Origin: Thermoanaerobaculia bacterium
Lineage (GTDB): Bacteria; Acidobacteriota; Thermoanaerobaculia; Multivoradales; J023
Direction: 5' to 3'
Assembly: GCA_028066595.1 (NCBI GenBank)
Contig: JALCBJ010000032.1
Coordinates: 1-64,000 of the forward strand
Length of the DNA stretch: 64,000 nt
Part shown: positions 44,166 through 53,343 of the stretch, one piece after another
Layout of the letters: every line of letters starts with the position of its first letter
Numbering within the stretch: position 1 is the first letter of the stretch
Made by a program: the position numbers and the translations under genes
Notes under the pieces: generated by a model
The model's database searches: none
What the model saw: only the letters and a program-made list of their open reading frames with translations
Told to the model about the DNA's origin: nothing

Positions 44166-46268
44166 ATGAGCCGGAAAGAATCCACGTTGTCCAGCGACCT
44201 GAGCCAGAAGATCGAAGCCGGAGAATTCGACGCCGTCGAGGATCTCTGGCTCCAGCGCATCGAGGTGGAGCCCGACGATCTCGAGTGGTTCGTCGAAACC
44301 TCGAAGGCCGTCTCGTCGGTCGATTCCGACATGGCTCAGGTGCTGCTGCAGACCCTCGACGATCAGCTCCAGCAGCTCGGGCACAGCGCCATTCGCCGCA
44401 AGCTGCTGCGCAGATCGGGCCGCTCCATGTACCCCAACGTCGAGCTTCACGACGCGATCCTGGAGACCTTGGAAACGATTCACAGCGATCATTCGGCTCT
44501 CCAAGACCTGATCGAGCATGTCGGTTTGCGCCGCGCCATCGAGGACATCCCGAAGACCTGGCAGAAGGCGGACAAGCTCGAGGCTCTTCTCGACTACGAC
44601 GTCGGCACCGTGGTCCGCATGAAAGGGAAGGGCGTGGCGACAATCCGCGAGGTCAACCTCACCTTGGAGAACTTCCTGGTCGACTTCGCCAGTGGCCTCG
44701 AGCTGCGCGTCGGCTTCGCTGCCGCAGCCAAGATGCTGGACGCACTGCCCAAGAGCCATGTGCTGCGTCGCAAGGTCGAGGAACCCGAAGTGCTTCTGAA
44801 ACTGTCGAAGGACGACCCACCGGAGCTTCTACGCCTGGTTCTCGAAAGCGAAGGGAAGTCTCTCAACGGCTCCGAGGTCAAGGCCATTCTCGATGGTGTG
44901 GTGTCGCCTCAGGGCTGGAACCGCTTCTGGAATGCGGCGCGCAAACATCCTCAAGTCATCTCCGACCCCAAGAAACGCCACGCCGTCCGCTGGGCCGAGT
45001 CCACCGAAGAAGCCCAAGGCACGCTCATGGGCAATTTCGAGGCCGCCAAGCTACCCGAACGCTTCGCCATGCTGCGACGCGACGCGGCACGCGACGATTC
45101 CCTAAAACGAAACATGTCGAAGATCTTGTGGCGACAGGCGGAGCGACTCCGGCGGAAGCTGCCGGGTTCCGCCGCCGAAATCTGGCTGCAACTGGAGAAA
45201 AGCGGAGAACTCCCTGAGGGAGACACAGACTGGCGGCCCGAAAAGCTGATCCGTGATTCGCGGGACGTACCGAAACTGGTCTCCGACGTAGACGACCGAA
45301 CCTTCCGCGAACGGATGTATCGCGTCGTCCGCGAGGTCCGCGACGACTGGGGCGAGCACTTCGTCACCGCGCTCTGGCAGGAATCCGATGCGCGCGCGCT
45401 CGATACCCTCAGCGAGGCTCTCCTGGAAGACGATCCCGAGACTTTCTGGACGTTCTTCGATCAGCTCGTCTCTCAGCCGCGGAAGAATGCCGCCGGCTTC
45501 ACCTGGCTGCTGGAACGAGCCGCCGATCGCGCGGAGTGGATGCAACGAAACCCGCTACGTCTGATGCGGCAGTTCCTCGGCGCGATGACGGACGATTCCT
45601 TTGCCTCCGTACGTGCCGCGCGGCTGGTGCCACTCACCGAATCCGGGGGCACCCTGCCCCGCCTCTTGGATCACCTGGCGCAGGATCAGGCCGAGGTGGC
45701 GCTCGAAACCGTCGCCACCTCTCCCGGCCTGGAGGATTACCAAAGGGAGCCTCTGGCCAATGCCATCAAACTTCGCTTTCCCGACCTGCACAAGGAAACC
45801 GAGGCGCCGCTCTACGCCACCCACGCGATGATTCGGGAGAAGCGTGCGGAGCTGAAGCATCTCGCCGAGGTGGAGATCCCGGAGAATCGTCAGGCGATCG
45901 AGGAGGCGAGGGAGTTGGGCGACCTGCGGGAGAACTTCGAGTATCACGCCGCCCGGCGGCGCCACGAGCAGCTCTCCGACCGCGCCGGAAAGCTGGAGCA
46001 CGATCTGCGCAGGGTACGACCTATCGATCCCACGCAGGTCTCCGGAAACGAGATCACCATCGGCGCCACGGTGACCTTCGAAAAAGACGGCGACAAGCGC
46101 CAACTGACGTTCCTCGGTCCCTGGGAGAGCGATCCAGAGCGCGGCATCTTGTCGAACGAGACCGATTTGGCGCAGAAGGCACTCGGAAAGAAAAACGGCG
46201 ACTCTGCCGAATTACCCGATGGCGAGTACGTAGTAGTAGCCATCGAGCCCTGGACACCCGACGCCTGA
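44166..46268 (+). CDS. Very long GreA/GreB-family protein
   Basis: 700 residues from ATG 44166. Residues 1-560 are a helical domain of unknown role, with an SH3/KOW-like patch near 148-170 (DYDVGTVVRMKGKGVATIRE). The last 150 are a full Gre factor: coiled-coil ELKHLAEVEIPENRQAIEEA, then ARELGDLRENFEYHAA carrying the acidic tip (DLREN), and a C-terminal FKBP-like domain GATVTFEKDG, FLGPWESD, AQKALGKKNGDSAELPDG. Gre factors restart backtracked RNA polymerase. Chlamydial GreA is likewise about 715 residues, so the architecture has a precedent. A TATACT box (44052-44057) lies in the divergent spacer upstream. Confidence 0.88.
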   Translation: MSRKESTLSSDLSQKIEAGEFDAVEDLWLQRIEVEPDDLEWFVETSKAVSSVDSDMAQVLLQTLDDQLQQLGHSAIRRKLLRRSGRSMYPNVELHDAILETLETIHSDHSALQDLIEHVGLRRAIEDIPKTWQKADKLEALLDYDVGTVVRMKGKGVATIREVNLTLENFLVDFASGLELRVGFAAAAKMLDALPKSHVLRRKVEEPEVLLKLSKDDPPELLRLVLESEGKSLNGSEVKAILDGVVSPQGWNRFWNAARKHPQVISDPKKRHAVRWAESTEEAQGTLMGNFEAAKLPERFAMLRRDAARDDSLKRNMSKILWRQAERLRRKLPGSAAEIWLQLEKSGELPEGDTDWRPEKLIRDSRDVPKLVSDVDDRTFRERMYRVVREVRDDWGEHFVTALWQESDARALDTLSEALLEDDPETFWTFFDQLVSQPRKNAAGFTWLLERAADRAEWMQRNPLRLMRQFLGAMTDDSFASVRAARLVPLTESGGTLPRLLDHLAQDQAEVALETVATSPGLEDYQREPLANAIKLRFPDLHKETEAPLYATHAMIREKRAELKHLAEVEIPENRQAIEEARELGDLRENFEYHAARRRHEQLSDRAGKLEHDLRRVRPIDPTQVSGNEITIGATVTFEKDGDKRQLTFLGPWESDPERGILSNETDLAQKALGKKNGDSAELPDGEYVVVAIEPWTPDA

Positions 46269-46290
46269 CCTTCGTCGGCGACCCGAAGCC

Positions 46291-46623
46291 CCCTTTCCGG
46301 AGAGGGAGAGCCAAGGCAGGATCTGGCCAGGGAGACGAAACGGGAACCAGCTTCCCGGCGACGAAGCTCTCGGCGAGACGCACACCGAGTGCCCCCCTTT
46401 TCGCCAAAGGGAGGTTAGGGGGGGATTTCAAGACGATCGAATTCCAGACCAACTGGTTCTCTGAACTCCCCCTCCAGCTCCCCCTCTCCGAAGAGGGGGA
46501 GAGCCAAGACAATCCCTGGCTATGGATACGCAACGGGAACCAGGTCTCCTGTGACGAGACTCTCGACGACACGCACACCGAGTGCCCCCCTTTTCACAAA
46601 AGGGGGGTTAGGGGGGATCTCAA
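46291..46623. repeat. Two direct repeats (about 193 bp apart) with internal hairpins
   Basis: Two related copies, about 46295-46430 and 46485-46623, share GAGAGCCAAG, ACGGGAACCAG and GCACACCGAGTGCCCCCC at a spacing of 193-194 bases. Each ends in a C-rich/G-rich hairpin; in copy 2 it is CCCCCCTTTT (46585-46594), CAC, AAAAGGGGGG (46598-46607), a perfect 10-bp stem. Another hairpin, CCCCTCT-CCGA-AGAGGGG, lies at 46481-46498. The block sits after the long Gre gene and may act as terminator, but the repeat structure is that of a dispersed non-coding element. Confidence 0.75.
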
Positions 46624-46658
46624 ACTGTTCTGAAACCCGCATGCCGAAGCTGCGTAAC

Positions 46659-46685
46659 TAGTGTACATATTGAGCATGTACACTA
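46659..46685. promoter_or_regulatory. 27-bp operator palindrome upstream of exporter operon
   Basis: TAGTGTACAT (46659-46668), 7-nt centre, ATGTACACTA (46676-46685): a perfect 10-bp inverted repeat, 60 bases before the exporter operon. The core reads GTGTA-N13-TACAC. This resembles operators of YtrA-type GntR repressors, which often control ABC exporters (recalled consensus AGTGTA-N13). The same half-sites and spacing occur at 55963-55985. No GntR gene is in the window. Confidence 0.65.
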
Positions 46686-46745
46686 AGGTCAACGACCCGC
46701 CCACGCCACGATAGCGATCCATTCACCGACCCCAATCCATACAGC

Positions 46746-48077
46746 ATGACGCCAGACCGACACTCCGAGACCTCTTCCCTGTCGCAAACGCTCCGCGACA
46801 TCCGTCTCCTCTACGTCCGGGAGCTACGCGACGCTTTACGCGAGAAGAGCATCGTGATCAACAGCTTGCTGTTACCGATGCTCATGTATCCCATCATGTT
46901 GTGGCTGATGTTCACGGCCATGACCTTCGTCCAGGGCCAGCAGGACCGATTCGTCTCCCGGGTCGCCCTCCAGGGGCTTCCGGCCGACCACGGGGCGCTA
47001 CGCGAGAGCCTCGCCGAGGACGGTGACGGACGATTCGAGCTGCAGGAACTGGCGGACGCTGATGCGGTCGACGAGCTGATTCGAGCCGGCGAGCTCGACT
47101 TGGCCGTCCGTGCGATCGACGCCGCGGGCAGCGCCGCTGACCTGGAAGACAACGTCGCTTTCGAGCTGATTTACGACGCCTCGAAGGATCGCAGTGACAC
47201 GGCCCGAAACCGCTTCGAAGACACCTTGGGCGACTATCGCGCTGACTGGCTGGAAAACGCGGCCATCGAACGCGGGGTGTCGAGGGAGAGCTGGGATCTG
47301 TTCTCGATCAAGCGTCGAAACACCGCCAGCAGCAGTGACATGGGGAGCTTCATGCTCGGCATGATGGTCCCCCTGCTGACCATCATCATGATCGCGGTCG
47401 GTTGCTTCTATCCCGCCATCGACGCCACGGCCGGCGAACGCGAGCGCTCCACCTGGGAGACCTTGATGACGGTTTCGGCGTCGCGCACCAGCGTGGTGGT
47501 GGCGAAGTACCTCTACGTCGCCACCCTCGGTACTGCGGCGGGTCTCATCAATCTCTTTGCCCTGACCCTTTCCATGGGCTCGATACTTCAGCCCATGCTC
47601 GGCGACGAGGCCTCGGACCTCAGTTTCGAGATGCCCCTCGAGGCGCTACCGCTGATCGGCGTCTCGTCACTCTTGCTGGCCTTCTTCGTCGCCGCCGGAA
47701 TGCTCCTCTTCGCCTCCTTCGCCCGCACCTTCAAGGAAGGTCAGTCGATGATCGGACCCTTCTACCTCGTGTGTCTGCTACCGCCGATGCTGGTGAACTC
47801 GCCGGACCTGGAACTGACCCTCGGCTGGGCCCTCGTACCGGTGGCCAACGTGGCACTCCTCATCCGCGGCTTTTTCTCCGGCTTGTATCCATGGGAGCTG
47901 ATCGGTGTGGTCTTCGCTGTGGAAATCATCACCATCGTCCTGTTGCTCTGGCTGGTGCGCTGGGTGCTCAGCTTCGAAAACGTGCTGTCTGGCAGCTACA
48001 ACGGCGACCTTCTCAAGTTCCTCAAATCGAACCTCGGCCGCGGCAAGGCCCACACCGTCAACGGAGACTCGAAATGA
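46746..48077 (+). CDS. ABC-2 permease, NatB-like
   Basis: 443 residues. First helix near 34-58 (SLLLPMLMYPIMLWLMFTA), a large extracytoplasmic loop of about 150 residues, then five or six helices from about 198 (MLGMMVPLLTIIMIAVGCF). The ATAGERERSTWETLMTVSAS stretch is the conserved ABC-2 loop. It resembles NatB sodium-export permeases; the real substrate is unknown. Overlaps the ATPase gene by ATGA. Confidence 0.88.
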   Translation: MTPDRHSETSSLSQTLRDIRLLYVRELRDALREKSIVINSLLLPMLMYPIMLWLMFTAMTFVQGQQDRFVSRVALQGLPADHGALRESLAEDGDGRFELQELADADAVDELIRAGELDLAVRAIDAAGSAADLEDNVAFELIYDASKDRSDTARNRFEDTLGDYRADWLENAAIERGVSRESWDLFSIKRRNTASSSDMGSFMLGMMVPLLTIIMIAVGCFYPAIDATAGERERSTWETLMTVSASRTSVVVAKYLYVATLGTAAGLINLFALTLSMGSILQPMLGDEASDLSFEMPLEALPLIGVSSLLLAFFVAAGMLLFASFARTFKEGQSMIGPFYLVCLLPPMLVNSPDLELTLGWALVPVANVALLIRGFFSGLYPWELIGVVFAVEIITIVLLLWLVRWVLSFENVLSGSYNGDLLKFLKSNLGRGKAHTVNGDSK

Positions 48078-48946
48078 CCCTCGAAAGTACTTCTTCCCCG
48101 ACCTACGACACGGCGACCCGGGCGGGTTCCGCCGATCTGCCGGTGCGCGTCGAAGGCCTGCGCAAGACGTTCTACGACGAGGGCCGTGGTGAAGTCCACG
48201 CCGTCGGAGGCATCGACTTTCACTGTAATCGGGGAGAGATCTTTGGCTTGCTGGGTGCGAACGGCGCCGGCAAGACCACCACACTGCGCATGCTCTCCAC
48301 GATTCTCGAACCTTCCGAGGGCGATGTGTGGGTCGAGGGCAATTCGGTACGCGAAGCACCCGAGGCTGTACGGCGGAGTCTGGGGTTCTTCTCCGCTTCG
48401 ACGGCGCTGTATCCGCGGCTCACCGCGCGGGAGACCTTGGAGTTCTTCGCCGGCATCAATCGCTACCCGGCAGATCGGGTGAAACAGCGCGTGGGGGAGC
48501 TGATCGAGCGCTTCGGCATCACCGCGTTCCAGGATGCTCGGGTCGACAAGCTGTCGAGCGGAATGAAGCAGAAAGTGTCGATCGCCCGCACCCTCGCTCA
48601 CGACCCGCCCATCTTGATCTTCGACGAACCCACCGTCGGCCTCGACGTGCTGAACGCGCTCGCCCTGGTAGACAACATTCGCGAGTTGCGCGACGAGGGT
48701 AAGACCCTCCTCTTCTCCACCCACATCATGAGCGAGGCGGAGAAGCTGTGCGATCGGATCGCGATCATCCACGGCGGAAAGATCCTCACCACCGGCACCC
48801 TCGACGAGCTCCGCCAGGAGACCGGCGAGCACTACCTGGAGGAGATCTTCGTCCACTATGTGAAGGACGCCGAAGCTGCCACGCGAGAGCTCCTGGAGGA
48901 GCGCGAGCAGCGTGAGCTCGAGCAGTTCGCGGGAGACGGAAAGTGA
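48074..48946 (+). CDS. ABC transporter ATP-binding protein, NatA-like
   Basis: 290 residues from ATG 48074, which overlaps the permease stop; the same frame is open far upstream only by chance. Walker A LLGANGAGKTTTLRML, signature LSSGMKQKVSIARTL, Walker B ILIFDEPTVGLD, H-loop LLFSTHIMSE. The C-terminus is acidic and helical (ATRELLEEREQRELEQF). Between two permeases of one exporter. Confidence 0.94.
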   Translation: MTLESTSSPTYDTATRAGSADLPVRVEGLRKTFYDEGRGEVHAVGGIDFHCNRGEIFGLLGANGAGKTTTLRMLSTILEPSEGDVWVEGNSVREAPEAVRRSLGFFSASTALYPRLTARETLEFFAGINRYPADRVKQRVGELIERFGITAFQDARVDKLSSGMKQKVSIARTLAHDPPILIFDEPTVGLDVLNALALVDNIRELRDEGKTLLFSTHIMSEAEKLCDRIAIIHGGKILTTGTLDELRQETGEHYLEEIFVHYVKDAEAATRELLEEREQRELEQFAGDGK

Positions 48947-51072
48947 CCCAACGCAGCTCGGAAACCAAGCTCCGTTTCGGCTCCCAGCCGCTCCGCACGC
49001 TCTACCTGGGCGAATTGCGGATGCTCCTACGCGATCGTCGCACCATCATCGCCTCGGTCATCCTCCCCTTGCTCTTCCTGCCGCTGGTCTTCTGGCTCAG
49101 CAGCTTCGCAGAGAAGAAGCGCGAGGAGCGGATCGAGACCCAGACGTTTCAGTACGCCGTGGTCGGATCCGAGGCAGCTACGGTGCGCAATCTTCTCGCC
49201 CGGATCGGAGCGTCGGACTCTGACGAGGAGCTCTCGACGACACGCGCCCGGGTCCAGCTCGAAGAAGCCGAAGCTTCGGATCTCTCGGACGCCGAGGAGA
49301 AGCTGGCGAATCGCGACGTCCACGTCATCGTCGAGGCTTTGTCCGCCGAAGAGGCTCGAGCAGAGTCCGAGGCCGGGGAGGAGGCTCGAGCCGGAAACCC
49401 TGAGGTTCCGTTGGAGCTGCCTCTCTTCCGCATCGTCTTCGAGGGCGATTGGGATTACTCTCAGACTGCGGCTGATGCGATCCGCGCGCGGCTCTATGAC
49501 GGTCGTCGTCTGACGCGCGAACAGCTCCTCGACGAGGCCGGCTTCCCGATCCCGCCGAAGGAGGTAGTCCCGGTCGTGGAGGCCCGCGACCTGGCCACCG
49601 CCGGCCAGCGTGGAGGTCGCGCGCTCGGCCGTTTCGCAGTCAGTGCTCTCCTCCTCTTTCTGATCACCGGCGGCTCCATCGTCGCCGCCGACACCATCGC
49701 GGGCGAGAAGGAACGAGGCACCCTGGAGACGCTCCTGACCACCGCGGCTACGCGCACGGAGATCGTCTTCGCCAAGCTGGCGGTGATCATCACCGTGGGC
49801 TTGGTGATCTCAGTGATCCAGGTGCTGAATCTGATGATCTACGTCGGACTCGAGCTCATCGAGCTACCGGAGAACTTCGCGCTCCAGGTGTCGCCCGTCT
49901 CCGCCGGCTGGATTCTGCTCCTCATGGTGCCGCTGTCGGTTCTGGTGGCCGCCGCCCTGCTGTGGACATCCGGCCGGGCCAAGACCTACAAGGAGTTCCA
50001 GGTGAGCTTCTTTCCGGTCTTCGTGCTCTTGCTGGTACCCACCACCGCGTCGATCCTGCCGGCCATCGACCTACGTTCCGCCATCGTGTTGGTACCCATC
50101 GCCAACGTCGCGGTGGCCGTCCGCGAGCTGCTGGTGGGAGAAACCGACTGGCTGTTCCTCGCCCTGACCTTTGTAGTGTCTTCGGCCGCCGCGTGGCAGC
50201 TGGTGCGATGGACCCTGTCGACGCTCCAGACCGAACGTCTGGTCACCGGCACGGAGCTCGACGAGGCGGTGTTCGAGGGCGGACCGGGTCTTTTCCAGCG
50301 CCACGTCATCGCCTGGTTCGGCATCTTCTGGGTGACCATGTTCCTCGTCAGCAACGTGTCCTGGATGCAGGACATGCAGCGACAGGTGCTGTTCAACGTA
50401 GTCTTTCTCTTCGGCCTCGGTAGTCTGCTGCTCGCCTGGCGCTACAAGCTCGTACCGAAGGAGGTCTTTGCTCTGCGAGCACCCCATCCGTGGGTCTGGC
50501 CGGCAGTCCTCCTCGGCGCGCCGGCGACCGTGCTGTCGTCGATGGCGGTGGTCAAGCTGAGCAACTACATCTTCCCGGTACCCGAGCGCCTGCTCGAGGC
50601 CTTCGGCCAGCAGATCGCACCCGTGGAGATGCCTTCCTGGCAGTTGTTCCTGCTCATCGCGGTGGCGCCGGGCATCTGTGAAGAGCTCGCCTTTCGCGGC
50701 GCTTTGCTCCACGGCCTGCGCAAGCGCTACGAGCCATGGCAGCTGGTGCTGGTGACCGCGGCGATCTTCGGACTGTTCCACATGAGCCTGTTCCGGATCT
50801 TGCCCACCGCGACTCTGGGCGCCGTGCTGGCCGTCGTCACTCTGCTCACCGGCTCCATCTACCCCGCCATGCTCTGGCATCTGCTGAACAACGCGTTCGC
50901 CATCGCTATGGGCCGGGAGGGAGTCGACATCATGAGTCTCGACCCCATGGTCTACGCGGCTGCGGGTGTCGTCACCGTCCTCGTGTTCGGGATTCTGTGG
51001 CGGACACGCCGTGTGTATCCGGACCTCAAGGGCGCGGCCCTACGCGAGGCGAAGGCTCGGTCCGGCACCTGA
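48943..51072 (+). CDS. ABC-2 permease fused to CPBP intramembrane protease
   Basis: 709 residues from a GTG overlapping the ATPase stop. Residues 1-430 are an ABC-2 permease (first helix ASVILPLLFLPLVFWLS, loop DTIAGEKERGTLETLLTTAA). Residues about 460-700 form a CPBP/CAAX-type protease with its motifs intact: ICEELAFRGALLHGLRKR (EExxxR), GLFHMSLFRILPT (FxxxH-like) and MLWHLLNNAFAI (HxxxN). The fusion suggests the exporter processes or protects against a membrane-associated peptide. It closes the operon and is followed by a terminator at 51095-51136. Confidence 0.92.
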   Translation: MTQRSSETKLRFGSQPLRTLYLGELRMLLRDRRTIIASVILPLLFLPLVFWLSSFAEKKREERIETQTFQYAVVGSEAATVRNLLARIGASDSDEELSTTRARVQLEEAEASDLSDAEEKLANRDVHVIVEALSAEEARAESEAGEEARAGNPEVPLELPLFRIVFEGDWDYSQTAADAIRARLYDGRRLTREQLLDEAGFPIPPKEVVPVVEARDLATAGQRGGRALGRFAVSALLLFLITGGSIVAADTIAGEKERGTLETLLTTAATRTEIVFAKLAVIITVGLVISVIQVLNLMIYVGLELIELPENFALQVSPVSAGWILLLMVPLSVLVAAALLWTSGRAKTYKEFQVSFFPVFVLLLVPTTASILPAIDLRSAIVLVPIANVAVAVRELLVGETDWLFLALTFVVSSAAAWQLVRWTLSTLQTERLVTGTELDEAVFEGGPGLFQRHVIAWFGIFWVTMFLVSNVSWMQDMQRQVLFNVVFLFGLGSLLLAWRYKLVPKEVFALRAPHPWVWPAVLLGAPATVLSSMAVVKLSNYIFPVPERLLEAFGQQIAPVEMPSWQLFLLIAVAPGICEELAFRGALLHGLRKRYEPWQLVLVTAAIFGLFHMSLFRILPTATLGAVLAVVTLLTGSIYPAMLWHLLNNAFAIAMGREGVDIMSLDPMVYAAAGVVTVLVFGILWRTRRVYPDLKGAALREAKARSGT

Positions 51073-51094
51073 CCTCATAACCACGACCCACTCG

Positions 51095-51136
51095 ACGTGC
51101 CGGGTATCTCTACAGGATGCCCGGCACGTTTTCTTT
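51095..51136 (+). terminator. Rho-independent terminator of the exporter operon
   Basis: ACGTGCCGGG (51095-51104) pairs with CCCGGCACGT (51120-51129), a perfect 10-bp GC-rich stem with a 15-nt loop followed by TTTCTTTT. It lies 22 bases after the last exporter gene. Confidence 0.85.
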
Positions 51137-51253
51137 TGGGCGCGTGTTGGGCGCGCCATTCGAACATGACACGGTGAACGGCCTCCTCCCGGTGGCCGGT
51201 GGGTGTCAAAGCTACTGCCAGGAATCTGGCGATCGATGCGATAGATTGGCACC

Positions 51254-52162
51254 ATGCGCTTTCTGGCTCATTCCCTATGGCTCATTGGAACGCTTCTCGC
51301 GCTGCCTGCGTTGGCCGGTAGCGGAGGCTCGGACTTCGCGCTGCGCTTCTACGGCACCGGGGTAGGTCCGCCCGGTCAGCAGGACCGCATCCTCCTGCCG
51401 TTGGACGACAACGTCCCCGGCGCCAGTAGCACGCCAATCGATGTCGGCGGATCGAGCTTTACTCTCGAGATCTGGCTGCGCGGCAACCTCGGGGACAACG
51501 CCACGAGCGACGCGGGTGGCGACATGGAGCTCACCAGCTACGACTGGATCGAAGGCAATATCCTCCTCGATCGAGACGTCTGGTGCGGCACCGCCAATGC
51601 CTTCGGCGCCAGCCTCGCCGGTGGCCTGGTGCGCTTCGGCATCGATTCGGGCGACACGGGATTCAGCAACATCACCATCGAAGGCAGCGTGAACGTCCTC
51701 GACGGAGCCTGGCACCACATCGCGCTGGTACGCGACGTTGTCGAAGGCAGCCTCGCGATCTTCATCGACGGCGTCGAAGACTTCCGCAGCGCCCCCGGCT
51801 GGTCCACCGTCGATCTTTCCTACCCCGACGACGGCGTACCCGTGACCGGTAACTGCGACACCGGCCAGCTCACACCCTACGGCTGGTACCTCGTGGTCGC
51901 CGCCGAGAAGCACGACGCCGGCGCACAATACCCTTCGTTCAACGGCTACCTCGACGAGCTCCGCATCTGGAACGTAGCGCGCACCGGCACCGAAATCGCC
52001 GACGATCGCTTCACCGTACTGCCACCCGGCACACCCGGCCTCGTGGGGTCCTACCGCTTCGAAGAAGGACCGACACGGCATGGAGCGCCGACCCCGCGCC
52101 GTGGCCGCAGACGTCGATCAAGAGGATCGCCAGGTGTTGGTCATCGATCCAGTCGTAGCTGA
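51254..52162 (+). pseudogene. Secreted LamG-domain protein, 3' end lost
   Basis: Signal peptide 1-22 (LWLIGTLLALPALAGS), then a LamG/concanavalin-like domain (FTLEIWLRGNLGDN, AWHHIALVRDVVEGSLAIFI, GYLDELRIWNVARTGTEIAD, GSYRFEEG). The normal coding pattern stops at about 52072. The last 30 residues are Arg/Pro/Gly-rich (TPRRGRRRRSRG) and come from reading the opposite strand of the next, also broken, gene. LamG-type proteins usually continue into further repeats or an anchor. The 5' end appears intact, but no ribosome-binding site is clear. Confidence 0.7.
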
Positions 52163-52718
52163 ATCCGTCGCCACCGAGGCGGGCGCTGGGGCGAAAGAGC
52201 CAGCGGGCGGAGATTCCCCTTCCGTCCCAGGGCTCGGGGAGCAGAGACCGGACGTATCCGGCAGCTTTCTGAATCTCGAGATCGAGATCTTCGTGGTCCC
52301 GGACTTCGGCTTGTGATCTGAACTCATGTTTCAGAACCGTCGTCCCGAGCCGCACGGTCGCACTCACCGGAATGGCGGAGCGCGTCACACGATCAGCGCC
52401 GAGGAACGTACCGTTGCTCGACTGCAGGTCCTCCACCATCAGTCGGTCTCGGTCGGCCCAGACGCGGCAATGTCGGGAGGAGACCGAATGGTCCTGAAGC
52501 ACGAAATCGACGGCATGGGATCTGCCGACGATTCGCGGAATGTGGTCGATCACCAGCCGCGATCCGGTGTCGGGTCCCTCAACGACCACCAGAGAGTGGA
52601 CAGCCTCGGGCGTCGGCTCCTGGGCGGCGCGATGTTTGATGTCGGTCGCGTGGATGAGGACGGTCTGCTGCGCCCGGTCCTCAGTACCTGCTTTGTCGTC
52701 TTCGCGTCGGTCGGTCAT
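52011..52718 (-). pseudogene. FHA-SpoIIE phosphatase, 3' end lost
   Basis: N-terminal FHA domain (about 45-125: RIVGRSHAVDFVLQDHSVSS, HCRVWADRDRL, LQSSNGTFLGADRV) binding phosphothreonine, then the start of a SpoIIE-type PP2C domain (AAGYVRSLLPEPW, RLGGDGFSYDWIDD, LLIDVCGHGAGSALHAVSVL). It breaks off around 52072, where the sense changes to GRTPRGRVCRVAVR and a stop; the remaining 120 or so catalytic residues are missing. The break coincides with that of the convergent LamG gene. Confidence 0.75.
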
Positions 52719-52812
52719 CTCATCCGGATCCGTCCGCCACGCGAGCCTGATCTCTATGGCGTCCTGGGTGGGCGAATTCTAGAGCATCGCGCGACAGTGC
52801 TAGGGTTTCGCG

Positions 52813-53343
52813 GTGGATTTCGGTGCCGTGCTGGAGAACATCGCGGGTTGGCTCGAGGAGCGAGATGTCCCTTTCGCCTTGATCGGTGGGGTGGCGCTCG
52901 CGGCCTACGGACTCGCGCGGACAACCCTCGATCTGGACCTGTTGGTGGATGCCGAAGCGCAGGATGATCTGATCCGTTTCATGGAAGCTGAAGGATACGA
53001 GACGTTGCATCGGTCGGCGGGCTATTCGAATCACATCGCACCGAGTGCGAGTGCGGGCCGCGTCGACTTCGTCTACGTTCGAGGTACGACCCGCGATCGG
53101 GTCTTCGCTGAGGTGCTGCATCGCACTGGGCCGGGTGGGAAGTCCGTACCCATCGCATGTCCGGAGCACCTGATCGCTCTAAAGTTGACGTCGATAGAGT
53201 CTGATCCCGAGCGGCTGCTACGGGACCTGGCGGACATCCGGTATCTGATGCGTCAGCCGGGTGTGGATCTCGACGCGGTCCGTCAGCAGTTCGAGCGACG
53301 TGGTTGGGAGGAGCGATTTCGTGAGCTCGACCCTCGATCTTGA
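52813..53343 (+). CDS. AbiEii-like/DUF6036-type nucleotidyltransferase
   Basis: 176 residues from GTG 52813. PFALIGGVALAAYGLARTT followed by LDLDLLVD gives the G-G-x-A and D-x-D core of small nucleotidyltransferases; CPEHLIALKLTSIESDPERL and RDLADIRYLM are the helical follow-up seen in AbiEii-like and DUF6036 proteins. Such enzymes act as antitoxins or toxins in two-gene modules. The next gene overlaps by 23 bases. Confidence 0.75.
   Translation: MDFGAVLENIAGWLEERDVPFALIGGVALAAYGLARTTLDLDLLVDAEAQDDLIRFMEAEGYETLHRSAGYSNHIAPSASAGRVDFVYVRGTTRDRVFAEVLHRTGPGGKSVPIACPEHLIALKLTSIESDPERLLRDLADIRYLMRQPGVDLDAVRQQFERRGWEERFRELDPRS

Noticed and set aside
46291-46623. Repeats considered as a CRISPR array
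   Set aside because: Only two copies of about 140 bp with imperfect identity and no regular short spacers or cas genes.
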